64,000 nucleotides of DNA, taken from contig NC_051070.1 of assembly GCF_004664715.2 (NCBI RefSeq), forward strand, positions 46,758,456 to 46,822,455, in the 5' to 3' direction. The notes under the pieces are model-generated. The model saw only the letters and a list, made by a program, of their open reading frames with translations. It was not told the DNA's origin and did no database searches. The DNA comes from Peromyscus leucopus. Its lineage: Eukaryota > Chordata > Mammalia > Rodentia > Cricetidae. Numbering within the stretch: position 1 is the first letter of the stretch; each line of letters opens with the position of its first letter. Shown here piece after piece: positions 1 through 11,345 of this stretch. A program made the position numbers and the translations under genes.

Positions 1-189
1 CGCTGTCCTGCTTCTGGGTATGGAGCCTAAGGAACTGAAAGGGGGGCCTGAAGAGATGCTGGAATTAGCAGCATTACCTACAGCAGCCCCCAGAAGAAAC
101 AGCAGTCATGAGGTAACCAGACAGCCAAATTCAGCATATTCATAAAGCGGAGCATTATTTGACTTGAAACAGGCAGAAGGTTCTGGAAT

Positions 190-480
190 GTGCTGCAGCA
201 TGGACGAACCTGGAAGACACTATCCTAGGTGACATTAGACTACTTCAACTAATGTAACTCACAGAAACAGAGAGGAGGGTTGGCAGCCATTGGCTGGAAG
301 AAGGGGCCGGGAGTTGTTGGATACCGGTTCAATCTGAGATGGTGGAAACAGTCAGGAAGTGGATTGTGATGACAATTTCAAGGCAGCGTAAAGATTGTCG
401 CAGAGCTAGCCACATCCACCCACGTGGGGCAGATGCCAAACTTTGCCATGCAGATTTTTACCACAATTAAAAACAGCAAT
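190..480 (+). repeat. Old L1 3'-end remnant
   Basis: Text such as 'catggacgaacctggaagac' and the terminal 'ttttaccacaattaaaaa' matches the 3' ends of old mammalian L1 elements in general form. Heavily diverged. Confidence 0.55.
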
Positions 481-488
481 GTTAAAGA

Positions 489-550
489 CTGGGCTGTAGC
501 TCAGTGGTAAAGGACAAAGTCCTCCGTTGGACCCCACCTCTGAAAATAAT
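489..550 (+). repeat. ID-type SINE fragment
   Basis: 'gggctgtagctcagtggtaa' is the tRNA-Ala-like head of rodent ID SINEs, followed by an A/T-rich tail (aataataataa). It is not a tRNA gene: the acceptor stem does not close. Confidence 0.6.
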
Positions 551-562
551 AATAATTTACAT

Positions 563-634
563 GGTGGTACTAGGGATTGGATCTAAGGCTGTGCATTGCT
601 AAGCAACTGTTATATCACTGAGTTACATCCCTAG
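563..634 (-). repeat. ID/B4-type SINE fragment, inverted
   Basis: The reverse complement reads ctagggatgtaactcagtga at its head, an ID-like sequence facing the ID copy at 489. Confidence 0.55.
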
Positions 635-660
635 AACTAATCATTAGAAAACTCAGTCAG

Positions 661-925
661 GCCTGGAGAGATGGTTCAGCAGTTGAGATCACTTGTTGCT
701 CTTGCAGAAGACCCAGGTTCAGTTCCCAGGACCCACATGGTGGTCCACAACTACTTGTAACTCCAGTCCCAGTACCCATTAGATGGCTCACAGCAGTCCT
801 TAACCCCAGTTCTAGGAGATTTAACACCCTCTTCTGACCTCCATGGGCACCAGGCACCCACGTGGTGCACATACATGCATGCCTGCAGCCAAAACACTCG
901 TGAACATACATCTTTCAAAAATGTG
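661..925 (+). repeat. B2/B3 SINE
   Basis: 'gcctggagagatggttcagc' followed by 'gacccaggttcagttcccag' and 'cccacatggtggtccacaac' are the A and B box regions and body of rodent B2/B3. Ends in an AC/A-rich tail. Overlapping open frames are incidental. Confidence 0.8.
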
Positions 926-1145
926 AACAACAAAAATCACTGCATCTATGTGCCCAAAAATTGCTCACTTTTTGACATGAGCTGAGGGGAGGTGACAAGG
1001 GTTTGCTCAGACTGTCCCTGTTGAGTCAGTCACTGACCTCTGCCTCCTCTTTACCACCTTAGGACTCGACCCAGGACCATCCTCTCACCAAATCACCCTT
1101 TTCTCCAAATGCACTCCTCTCACCTGAAAGGTCACCACCTCCTGA

Positions 1146-1181
1146 AGCCTCCCCCCCCCCCCCACCCCCCCACCCCCACAG
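1146..1181 (+). repeat. Poly-C rich tract
   Basis: Near-pure run of C with a few A interruptions. Confidence 0.85.
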
Positions 1182-1221
1182 CTAGAGTTTTCCTGCCTGG
1201 CCCACAGTCAGGACAAATCTT

Positions 1222-1561
1222 TGTCACCCACCAGTCCCACAGCCGCTCAGACCCAACCAAGTAAACACAGAGACTTATATTGCTTACAAACTGTATGGCC
1301 GTGGCAGGCTTCTTGCTTACTGTTCTTACAGCTTAAATTAATCCATTTCCATAAATCTATACCTTGCCACGTGGCTCGTGGCTTACTGACATCTTCACAT
1401 GCTGCTGGTCATGGCGGCGGCTGGCAGTGACTCCTTCCGCCTTCCTGTTCTCTCTTTTCTCCTCTCTGTTAGTCCCGTCTATACTTCCTGCCTGGTCACT
1501 GGCCAATCAGTGTTTTATTTATTGACCAATCAGAGCAATTTGACATACAGACCATCCCACA
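1222..1561 (+). repeat. Possible LTR-type dispersed repeat
   Basis: Segment bounded by TGTCACC and CCCACA. It includes two CCAAT boxes (GGCCAATCAG, GACCAATCAG) about 30 bp apart and an AT-rich stretch, reminiscent of a retroviral U3. I recall this sequence as a dispersed rodent repeat. No target-site duplication was found at these bounds, so the limits and the LTR class are uncertain. Confidence 0.4.
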
Positions 1562-2570
1562 GCAACCCCCTGCCCCGTTTTGTATGGGTGCATCACTACT
1601 GCAGCCACACACATGCACACTCGTGTACACTGCCCTGCACACACTTTTGTGGATTCACATCTGCACAGTGCTTAGCACATCTCCTGTTTTGATACGTACC
1701 TTGCCGATCTGATTATTTCCTGTTTCTCCTACTAGAGCACCGACACCAGGATGGAGTGTCGATTTCGTCTTCTGTGTGGCGCTGCGCTCGTGCCTGGCCT
1801 ATTGTAGGTTGGTAAACTAGTAGTGGTCAATAAACTGGTAACCAGATGGTTGATACAGCTTGCCCAGGCTCCCTCTTATAGTCAAAGACTAAATCCCCAT
1901 CTGGTCACAGGTCTACGTACCCTAGGCTTGTATGGAGGTGATGTCTACCTGAACATAGAGTTTATAGATTTGATTCAAAATAGCAGATTAAAAAAAAATA
2001 CCTGTGGCCATTTCCTACCCTTTAACTTAGCTCTGCAATTTAGGTATCAGGAGAATGGTAGATAGATGGTGAGTCCAAAGAGGAAATTGGAGTTTTGACA
2101 GAACATATAACTCAGCCATGAACCACACAATTTGGTGGCGGTCAGGCCTGCAGACCAAGATGGAGTTAGAAACAACGAAGGACCCTGGACTTGCAAGTGG
2201 AGCTTAAGGCCCTGGCAGCCCCAGCAGGCAGGCCTGTGTGCTCCGCCAGTCAAGCATAGAGTAAAACCAGGCATTGGCAAGAAGGAGCTGTTTGTGTCAG
2301 CAGGAGAGAGGCCAGGGGCTCTCAGGCCAGCAGCCAAGATGAGTTGCCTTCTTCAGGCTTGTTCTAGAGCCCACTGTACCTGGCCAGCTCAGAGACCAAT
2401 GGTTTCCAGGCAGGAACTCTGATGATCATGGAATCTAAAATCACTCCTATTAGCAGCCTGCTGTGAGGTCTAAAATTAGACCATTCTTAAAACAGGCTAA
2501 ACCTTTAAAAAGACAAGGCCAGCACTGAATAAAACTTGTGAAAACCTTAGGATAGCCAAAACCATTACAT
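1562..2570. other. No gene recognised
   Basis: Unique or highly diverged sequence. Short open frames on both strands lack protein-like composition or familiar motifs. Confidence 0.6.
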
Positions 2571-2576
2571 CTGTGT

Positions 2577-2614
2577 TGTTTGTTTGTTTGTTTGTTTGTT
2601 TGTTTGTTTGTTTT
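2577..2614 (+). repeat. (TTTG)n microsatellite
   Basis: About nine TTTG units, followed 45 bp later by a trinucleotide repeat. Confidence 0.95.
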
Positions 2615-2655
2615 GGGCAAGGACACCAACTCCCAATAAATGCATCACTATAAGG

Positions 2656-2657
<2 letters not shown>

Positions 2658-2687
<30 letters not shown>

Positions 2688-2696
2688 GCTGCTGCC
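2658..2696 (+). repeat. (GCT)n trinucleotide repeat
   Basis: (GCT)9 GCC (GCT)2 GCC. It reads as poly-Leu or poly-Gln in open frames, but these frames are not genes. Confidence 0.95.
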
Positions 2697-2917
2697 GGGA
2701 TGGTGTGATCTCCATGATGGAGAGAAGAACAAAGGTTACCAGGCCAAATGCTTTCTGAGCTCTCCATTAAATTGGCTTGTAAGCCATGAAATCATTTTAA
2801 CACACCATAATGAGAAGTTAATTGAAAATTGAAGTGATACAAAATTAAATAGAATGAACTACAGTATGTCACACTTTAGTAAAGGTAAGTCCTTTTCCCC
2901 TAAGATTCTCAACCAGT

Positions 2918-2944
2918 TGTGGGTGTGGGTGTGGGTGTGGGTGT
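2918..2944 (+). repeat. (GTGTGG)n short tandem repeat
   Basis: About four hexanucleotide units. Confidence 0.9.
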
Positions 2945-3810
2945 ATGCGTGCAAGCCACACTGCAATATGAACTGTGTGCCTTACTATGAGTCTTAGTTT
3001 TAAAACAAAAACAATTTGAATGTTTCTCTCCCATTTCCTTTTCCATATAGTACTTAATAGACCTCATTTTTCATATAGTACTTTGCTTTCCTATATAATC
3101 AGCCAATGCTTAATCATTCCTTAGTTCCCTGATTTATGAAATGCCTGTGGTGTGGAAGGCACTGAACTAGGTCCCGGGGCAATAAAGCTGAATAGCAGCC
3201 AGTGTTCAGCAAGGGGCCTGGCAGGAACCAGGTGGCTTATTGTGGTGGGATAACATGAAGAGAGCCAAGGACAGGGTGGGAATGTGGGGAACAGAGCCAC
3301 CCCCAAAGTGTGATGAGCAGGGAAAGATTAGAGAGGGCAACAGAAGGAAGCCATGTTCAGAACCCGACCTGTGTGGAAAGGCACACAGCAGAGGACTGTC
3401 CCCTCCGGTCCACGAGGCATCTAGCAACCAGGAACCTGCAGAGACGTGGCTAGAGAGACAAACAGCTCATCTCTCAACTCCTGCTCATGAGCACAGGGCC
3501 TAAGCCCAGCAGCAAATGGACCCAGACATGTAGTCTGCCTGGGCAGAGGCTGGCAGAGGTGAACGTGGACGGCAGAAGAGGCGTGGTTGCCAATAAAAAC
3601 CTCGGCATCCCAGAAACTTACATCGGCTGGAGGAACATAATCAGACAACCACAGTAACACAACTTCTACAGGAAGAGGGAAATTCCCGGAAGCTTCTGGA
3701 AGAAGGAAGGAAAAAGGATTGATTCTTGTGAGAATCAAGGCCAGAGAAGCGAGAGGGGGCCAGCAAGTGAGGAGACAGAACAGCCCATCCCTAACAATCT
3801 CTCTTTTGGA
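2945..3810. other. No gene recognised
   Basis: Unique or diverged sequence. A segment near 3120-3230 (ending with gcaataaagctgaatagcag) may be an old mammalian repeat. No credible coding frame. Confidence 0.5.
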
Positions 3811-3816
3811 GAGCTG

Positions 3817-4315
3817 TGTAGCAGGAATCTTAAAAGTTCTTATTAATAAAATCAAACCTGAGGACAGGTATTGGGGTGAACACTGGAAGATCAGAGAGAC
3901 AGAAGAAGCCACAGCTAACCTCACCTGGCCAACTTCTCAGCTGGTCTTGTTTCCTCAGACTGGAAGCTTCTGTGTCCTCATATCTGAATGGCTCTCAGCT
4001 GAACTGTGCTGCTCAGAAGCCTGAAAGCTTAACCAGCCAAATGCTTAACCAGCCAAATGCTTCTAGTTTCTGGTCCTCACGCCTTATATAACTTTTTGCT
4101 TTCTACCACCACTCCCTGGGATTAAAGGCTCACTTTCTGGGATTACACCATGTTTGGCTGTATCCTTGAACACATGGATTTCTGCCTCTGGAATGCGAGG
4201 ATTAAAGGCGTGTGCTACTACTGCCTATCCTAAGTATCTAGTGGCTGTTCTGTTCTCTGACCCCAGATAAGTTTATTAGGGTACACAATATTTTGGGGAA
4301 CACAATGCCGCCACA
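3817..4315 (+). mobile_element. Solo LTR of an endogenous retrovirus (copy 1)
   Basis: Starts TGTAGCAGGAATCTT and ends GCCGCCACA, with perfect 6-bp target duplications GAGCTG at 3811-3816 and 4316-4321. The 499-bp length, TG..CA ends and 6-bp duplication fit an ERV2/ERVK-class solo LTR. It has a TATA-like TTATATAA near 4083. The 3' half contains sequence resembling B1 ('ccctgggattaaaggc', 'ggattaaaggcgtgtgctac'). A homologous copy is at 37812-38299. No internal retroviral genes are present. Confidence 0.88.
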
Positions 4316-4639
4316 GAGCTGCCTCCTTTCTTCCCTTCCTCCATTGTTCCAGTAGGATCCCAGAGCAGTGAGCTCTTCTCGGCTGCAGGGTGACCCATGT
4401 GAGTGTGCCCTATTCCCTGGTCAATTCCTGTATTGTCTCCCAATACAGGAGCCCGAGAGGATGCAAAGTTAGAACCATTGGCTGCTGCCTCCCAACTCCT
4501 GGCAAGTTCTAAGGGAAACCAAGGGCAGAGTAGTGGCTCTCCTGGCTGGGGTATGTTTTACATTCTGGGCTACTTTGAATTTGGGTCTTGCATTATCTTT
4601 CTGTTATCAGACCTGAAATAACTACCTTGAAGAGAGAAG

Positions 4640-4925
4640 AAACCTCTTTATGGCTCATGGTTTTGGGGTTTCTAGCCCACGATTGATGTACCCTATTGCC
4701 TTAGGTCCGGGGTAAGGCAATGCATTATGATTGGAGCAGGCAGAAGGGCTGAACTGCCCACTCGATGGTCAGGAGGCCAAAGGACTAGGTTCTTACAATC
4801 TTCTTCAAGGCCACAGCTTCAGGGACATAAAGACCCTCATATAGGTCCTACCCCTTCCCACCAGTTCACCCTGGGGACCAAGCCTCATATATATGGGTCT
4901 TTGGGAGACATTCAAAGTTGAAGCT
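4640..4925 (+). repeat. Diverged dispersed repeat, class not assigned
   Basis: 'ggcaatgcattatgattgga', 'ttcttcaaggccacagcttc' and 'gggtctttgggagacattca' resemble an old mammalian dispersed repeat, perhaps distantly like the repeats at 9729 and 12419. Confidence 0.35.
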
Positions 4926-6790
4926 GAAGCTGGCATTTACCATGTATGGGTTAATATGATCTCCTTCTGGGTGAGTTTGAGTTGAGTGTCTGTCCTAACT
5001 CTTCATGCAGAGGAAAGTGTGGGTGCAGTATGGTGTAGTTGAGAAAGCACTTGGCGTACTAAGGGCCTATTGGGTGTGTGGCCTGCCTACAGTCTAAGAT
5101 ACTTGTAAAAGGAGGTAGGCTGTAACAGTCGGCTTAAGACCAACCATGTAAGCCTTGGGCCAGGTGGTGCCCATACAGGTGTACGTTAGGAATTATAACA
5201 GGGAACGACACACATTTGAACTTCAGGAAGTTTGACCTGAGAGCTGTGTGAGCAAGGGATGGAAAGGAACTCGCCCTGGAGGAAGGGAGGGAAGAGAAGC
5301 TTGTCGGTGACACATGAGCACCAGAACTCAGCTGTGGACAGCAAAGGGCATAAGACCTGATAGATCCAGTGCCTGGATCTAAGAGACAGTGAATGAAGAA
5401 AGGGTCCAGAATGAGCACCAAGGCCTGGTTTGGGAGACAAGGTGTATGGGACATCGACAAGGTCTTGTCCTCCTCAGGCACCCTCCCCAGAAAGCATACT
5501 CAGCTCCTCCTCTTCTCTAAGAAGATATGGGGTGCACAGTAGAACCCCATCTGGAACCCGTCCAAGGGAAAGCACTGTGATAAAATTTTATGAATGTAGC
5601 TGGTAGGCTTTTAGGATTTCCTCCCCAAACATGTCACAATCATGACTCATGCGGAATCTAACTAGCACTTATCTCCATAGGGATTGGTCCCAGGAGCCTC
5701 TGCTCCTGTAGACACCAGAGTCCATAGCTAAGGAGTCTCTTACATAAAATGGCTTAGTGTTTTCATATGGTTTATTCACAACTTCTTGCACATGCTAAAG
5801 CATCTCTAGATTGCTTCTCATACTTAACACAATGAAAATACTGTATAGTTGTTACATTTCGTTGCTTATGGAATACTGACAATGAGGGAAAAAAAGGTTA
5901 TACATGCTCAGTATGGATGCAATGCTTTATCCAAATATGTTCTATCTCTGGTTGAATCCGTGGATGTGGAAGTCATAGTTATGGAGAGCTGAATGTACAG
6001 TTTTCTGTACTATAAATCTTTTTCCACAGAGGCTCTGAATTACCTTTTAATAGGCTTGTAAATATTTTCACAAGTGAATAACTCTTTTTAGGTGACAGGT
6101 AATTCAGGCTTCCATCATGAAGCTTTACCCTAACTTCCCGAATCTGAGAATGGTGATCCTCTAATCCTTTGAATTCAAGTAAGTAGATGGTGATTCTGGA
6201 ACAGATGCCAGGCAAGAGTCAGGAAAAGGACATGGTCAAAGTACATTACAACCTGGGAGTGGTGTGGGGGGGGGGGGACACGACACTCAAGGTATGGATC
6301 ACTCCTTGTGGAATGTTTGTGAGGGTTACCATGACTTCCCAACATTCTGTAACTGCTTTAGCGTAAGAGTCCTCACACAAACGTCACAGCTCAGCATCTC
6401 TGAACTGTCACCATGTAACCTTTTTCTTGCCTGTTATCGGTCTACTCGGAGGATGATTCAGGACCAGTCACCAAGCCAGTAACACTGTAACCTTTCCCCC
6501 AGAGTGTTTCCCCTGGATCTGCAGGTGTGTTCCCCACCCCGCTTCCTCTTTTTAAGGTTCGACTTGTGTTTACTTCCAACAATAGCACTAGTTTTTCTGG
6601 ATGTGACTTAGATGGAGCGGTAACAGACAGCATTTCCACATCTGCCCTTGGCAAGTTTTCAGTAAATGATCTTGAACTCAGTTTTCCCCATCCCCCTCTC
6701 CAGTAAATTCCCACCTGACCGTCTACACCTCCAGAAGTTTCCTTCGGTGAGTCCTGCCTTAGTGGTCACCATTCTGCTTTCTCTTGGACC
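4926..6790. other. No gene recognised
   Basis: Mostly unique sequence with a poly-G run near 6266-6279. Short open frames show no recognisable protein. Confidence 0.55.
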
Positions 6791-6794
6791 ACCA

Positions 6795-6965
6795 TTTCTT
6801 CAGGCCTACGCAGCTGAGAATGACCTTGAACTCCTGACCCTCCTGCCTCCACTTCCCTCCCAAAAGCTAGGATTATAGTTCTGTTTGATGTGGTGCTGGG
6901 GATCAAACCCCGGGCTTCAGGCATGCCAAGCAAACACTCTATCAACTGACTATGTTCCCAGCCCC
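6795..6965 (-). repeat. B4-type SINE
   Basis: The reverse complement joins an ID-like head (from 'gatcaaaccccgggcttcag' on plus) to a B1-like body ('gaccttgaactcctgaccct' on plus), the B4 arrangement. Confidence 0.65.
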
Positions 6966-7729
6966 CTGAGAGAACATTCTTACTGCCTCAGGTTCCAGAC
7001 TGTCCCAAGCCTCACCCTGCTCAGGCTCACTCCCACCCCGGGCCACCCATCCATTGTAACCTCCAACCAAAGAGTTCCAGTCAACAGCTAATTTGCTTTG
7101 AGCACTTCTAAGTGTACATCTCATGTGACCCTCAAGCTTAAGCCATCTGCCCTTTACAGTGGAGGACACTGAGGCATAAAGAAGGAACACAAAATGCCCA
7201 GAGTTGTAGGAGCTGGCCCAGGCCTGGCCCCGCTACCTGACTCTGGGTCTACAGTTAGGTGTGCTTCACCAGGACAGCGGTCTGGGAAGCTCAGCCCTGA
7301 CGCAGAATTGGCCTGCTCTCCCTCCTGAACTCCAGCCTCCATTCCCAGCGTCCACTGGGCTCCCCAAGGGCTTTCCCAGGACCAGCTCAAACCCAAGCCT
7401 CCTCACCCCTGCAAGCTCAGGTTACCCTGTAGAGCACAGTCATCATCAGGCCTTCCCTTACCCTTCACATCCTGCATTACCTCTCAAACCTCAGGACCAC
7501 TCTCTCCTTCCAGACACACCGCAACCACACACGGCCAGTTTCCCAGCTCTCTGTGTTTTAGGGCTCGCCTTTACATCTCCCCCATCCCCGGGCCCCCCCC
7601 CCGCCCCGTTGGAGCCTCCCTCTCCAGCTCCCTGTGCAGCTGCTGCGGCTTCTCGCTCTGTACTGCTGCATTCCACCACACTTAGAGTTGTTTGCTTTCC
7701 TGCCTTCTTCCTGACAGCAGAAGCTATCT

Positions 7730-8356
7730 GATGGTAGCCAGAGCTACGTGGACTCTAGAGTATACACAAGGGCTGTGTGTGTGTGTGCTGCGTGGTCGTG
7801 GTAGCCAGAGCTACGTGGACTCTAGAGTATACACAAGGGCTGTGGTGTGTTGAGAGGCAGAATGTGTATGTATGTTTGTGTGTGTGTGTATGTGTGTGTG
7901 GTGTGTTGAGAGGCAGAATGTGTATGTATGCTTGTGTGTGTGTGTATGTGTGTGTGGTGTGTTGAGAGGCAGAATGTGTATGTATGTTCGTGTGTGTGTG
8001 TGTGGTGTGTTGAGAGGCAGAATGTGTATGTATGTTCGTGTGTGTGTGTGTGGTGTGTTGAGAGGCAGAATGTGTATGTATGTTCGTGTGTGTGTGTGTG
8101 TGTATGTGGTATGTTGAGAGGCAGAATGTGTATGTATGTTCGTGTGTGTGTGTGTGTGTGTGTGTATGTGGTGTGTTGAGAGGCAGAATGTGTATGTATG
8201 TTCGTGTGTGTGTGTGTGTGTGTATGTGTGTGTGTGTATGTGTTGAGAGACAGAATGTGTATGTATGTTTTTGTATGTGTGTGTGTATGTGTGTGTGGTG
8301 TGTTGAGAGGCAGAATGTGTATGTATGTTCGTGTGTGTGTGTGTGTGTGTGTGTTT
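7730..8356 (+). repeat. Nine-copy TG-rich minisatellite
   Basis: The core 'gttgagaggcagaatgtgta' occurs nine times, at about 7850, 7906, 7960, 8010, 8058, 8113, 8176, 8242 (one variant, gagaga) and 8301. Spacing is 48-66 bp because the intervening (TG)n tracts vary in length. It is preceded by a direct duplication of 'agccagagctacgtggactc' (7737 and 7803), and ends in (TG)n. Long open frames here on both strands are repeat artefacts. Confidence 0.95.
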
Positions 8357-8429
8357 GCACATGTGTATGAAGGCACATCCATGTATGTCTGTCCATATAT
8401 GTGTGGAGGCCAGCGTTCATGTCAGGTGC

Positions 8430-8667
8430 TGTTCTCAGAAACTACCTTGTGTTTTGAGACAACATCTCTCCCTGGGACCTGGGGCTCACTGATTCAGTTA
8501 GGCTGGCCTCAGGGGTCCCTCTGTCTCTGCCCCTCACCACCAGCCAGTGCTGGGATTGCAAGCATGCACCACCGTGCTCAGCTTTCTACATGGGTGCTGG
8601 GGATTGAACTCAATCCATCACGCTTGCTTGGCAAGCTCTTGACCATCAGAGCCATCTCCCTAGCCCC
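8430..8667 (-). repeat. B3-type SINE
   Basis: Reverse orientation: it ends on plus with 'agagccatctccctagcc' and contains 'tgctggggattgaactcaat', the complement of the B2/B3 promoter region. Confidence 0.75.
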
Positions 8668-8712
8668 CAAAGGACACTTTCGAGACAGATGAAGGAAGGA
8701 AGAAACGAATGG

Positions 8713-9125
8713 TCTTAGGGTTAATTTCCTGTGTCAACTTGACTAGGCTAAAAGATGCCCAGAGAGCCGATGAAGTGTTACTCCTGGGTGTGTCTCTGAG
8801 GATGTTTCTGGAAAGAGCTCCCGTTTGAACTGATAAAACAGATGGCACCATCCGATCCACTGAGGGTCTGGAGAGAATAAAGAGATAGTGTGGGGAAGCA
8901 GTCGATCCGTCTTTGAGGGGCACATGCACCGTCTCCCACCCCTAGACACTGGTGCTTGTAGTTCTCATGCCTGGGGTCTTGGCGGGAATTACCTGACCAA
9001 CTTCCCTTGTTCTCCCGGGGGAATGATGGTGGAGAATCTTGGCGTCCCTGATTGTGCGGCCAGTTCCTCTCACAGTCACCTCTTAGATATCTGCGTATCT
9101 TCTACTGGGTCTGTTTCTCCAAACA
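8713..9125 (+). repeat. Old mammalian dispersed repeat
   Basis: 'cctgtgtcaacttgactagg' followed by 'tgtgtctctgaggatgtttc' and 'atccactgagggtctggaga' matches a familiar ancient family; I cannot give its class with certainty. Confidence 0.5.
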
Positions 9126-9200
9126 GCCTTCATGTGGTCATAAACCCTGCTGATCTGTTCCACACACAGAGGCCTGGTTTACTCCGGTAGAGCCCGTGGC

Positions 9201-9250
9201 CCTGCCTGGCCCTGCCTGGCCCTGCCTGGCCCTGCCTGGCCCTGCCTGGC
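9201..9250 (+). repeat. (CCTGCCTGGC)5 tandem repeat
   Basis: Five perfect 10-bp units. Confidence 0.97.
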
Positions 9251-9728
9251 TCCCTGAAGCCCCTCTGTGGCTCTTCATATCACCTCAGGGCAGCATTCTC
9301 TGAGCCGAGTCCTTCACTGTCCATCGGCTTTACCTGAAGGAGGAAACCTTAACCAAATGGAGGGAAATAGTTGGTCTCTGCCTTTTGATAACGGGGCAGA
9401 GGAGCCTTAGGGTTCCAAGAGGGAGCCACAACCCAGACTGTCTCTGATGAAGATGCTTAATAAATATTTGTGGAGCAAGGGCATGAAGGTACTATAAATG
9501 TTTATACATAAGATGCAAACAGTCTCTGGAGGCAGGTTTTTTTTTTTTTTTTTAGGCCCAAGCACCACATCTGGAATTCCAGACATCTGATGTTAGCAGG
9601 CTAGCAGACTCCAGAAGGCTAAGGTCTTATCAGAAGTGCCCCTGTGCTCCTTGCCTGGAGTGGTCTGGACCCTGCTGACAAACGCTTCAAAGCCTGCCAC
9701 GCTTGCCTCTCCCAGAAGGGAAGGAGGG

Positions 9729-10127
9729 TGTCTCAGTTAGGGTTTCTATTGCTGTGAAAAGACACCGTGACTACAGCAACTCTTATAAAAGATAATGCTT
9801 CCCTGGGGCTGGCTTACAGTTCAGAGGTTTAGTCCCTTGTCATCATGGCAGGAAGCAGGGCAGCACCCAGGCTGACATGGTGCTGGAGAAGGAGCTGAGA
9901 GTTGTAGGTGCAGATCCACAGGCGGCAGGAAGAGAGAGACCCTGGACCTGGCTTGGGCTTTTGAGACCTCAAAGCCCATCACCCCCAGTGACACACTTCC
10001 TCCAGCAAGGCCACACCTACTCCAGCAAGGCCACATCTCCTATTCCTTCGTAAGGAATGCCACTCCCTGCTGACTAAGCATTCAAATACGTGAGCCCGTG
10101 GGAGACATTCCTTTTCAAACCACCACA
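9729..10127 (+). repeat. Dispersed rodent repeat with TGT..ACA ends (copy 1)
   Basis: Begins TGTCTCAGTTAGGGTTTCTA and ends CAAACCACCACA. It shares its full body with 12419-12761 (for example 'gtgctggagaaggag'). It contains a local duplication of 'ctccagcaaggccaca'. The ends look LTR-like but no clean target duplication was found, so the class is open. Confidence 0.7.
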
Positions 10128-10371
10128 GGGAAGCGAGGGAGGTCTCCGGAAGGGGAAGAAGGGTGGTCTGCAAGCCAGGAGCAGGTCCTCATTCACACGA
10201 CCACCTCCCAGCCCCAGTGGAAGCCTGGGATGAGTGTTCTGAGCAAACAGAGAAGGGTAGCACTTCATGGACCCAGCTGAACAACCAGACTGGCTGCTGC
10301 TGTTACTTAATCAAGGAAGTAACAGCAGGGAAGGGCTTGGGGCCCTTATCACACCCAGACACTTCCTTTCC

Positions 10372-10590
10372 TTACAGCGCCCTTTCTGCTCTCTGTTCTT
10401 CTCTCCTCACTCCTCCACCTTCTTCCCCACCCCATTCCTCCTTCCCGCTCCCCTCCCCCTTCCCTTCTAGTCCCTTCCTGTCCCTCTCCTCTCCTCTTCC
10501 TTCCTCTCCTCTCCTCTTTCCTCTCCACCACCTCCCCTCCCCCTTCCTCCTTCCCTTTCCATCTCTCTTTCGTTTCATTTTTTCCCCCCT
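10372..10590 (+). repeat. Polypyrimidine (CT-rich) tract
   Basis: Roughly 200 bp of almost uninterrupted C and T on the plus strand; the open frames of Lys/Arg/Glu/Gly seen on minus are composition artefacts. Confidence 0.9.
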
Positions 10591-11041
10591 CTGAGGTTAT
10601 TTTATGTTTGCAGCTTGTTCTCACTGATCTCACACACTCAGCAGACAGGTGACCGATGCCATGATGGGAACTTGGAGTTCCTGGAGAAAGGACACGTTCT
10701 GAAGTAAAAGTGGTGGCCTCCTCTCTCAGACACAAGCTTGTCGCTCCTGGCCTTGAAAACCTGCCTAGATGGCTGTGTCACACAGCGCATGCTCCCTGCA
10801 GGACCTTCCGAGGAGCTGGTGATGACACTTCTGGAGATCTCTGTGTGGAGAGGTGTAGTGTCCACAGCAAGTGCTGTGAGCATTGATCCCAACACATGCC
10901 CAGTTTCCTAATGTGCTCTGGTACTCTTTTGGATCTCAGTAGTATTTAGTTTTGCAGTTTTTGTGAGTGATTTCCTTGGTTTTCTCTGTTGTTTACTGTA
11001 TTTTTTAACCTCATTGTATTTCGTTGTTTAAAATAAACACC

Positions 11042-11345
11042 CATCAGGAACGTGGGTGAGAACTCAGTCAGTGCAACCACGAAGACCTGAATTTAATCCT
11101 AGAACCCAGAAGACAATACCAGGTATTGTGGTGCACACTTAGAATCCCACCACTGTAGAAGAGGAGATGGACAGTCCCTGGAAATAGCTGGCTGGCCAGC
11201 CTAGCTTCATCAGTGAGCACCAGGTACAATGAGAGACTGTCTCAAAAGTCAAGATGGACAGTTCCTGAGATGGGTACCTGAGGTAGACCTCTGGCCACCA
11301 CACCCATGTGCACACATGTGTATGCACATGCACACACAAAAAATT
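11042..11345 (+). repeat. B3-type SINE
   Basis: 'gtgggtgagaactcagtcag', 'aagacctgaatttaatccta' and 'cctctggccaccacaccc' form the diverged body of a B3 element. Confidence 0.6.

Noticed and set aside
487..545. tRNA-Ala-like sequence
   Set aside because: It is the head of an ID SINE; the cloverleaf does not close.
3421..3924. 167-codon minus-strand open frame
   Set aside because: It runs across the boundary of the solo LTR and resembles no known protein.
7755..8420. Minus-strand open frames of 183-221 codons rich in His/Thr
   Set aside because: They are translations of the TG/CA minisatellite in three overlapping frames.
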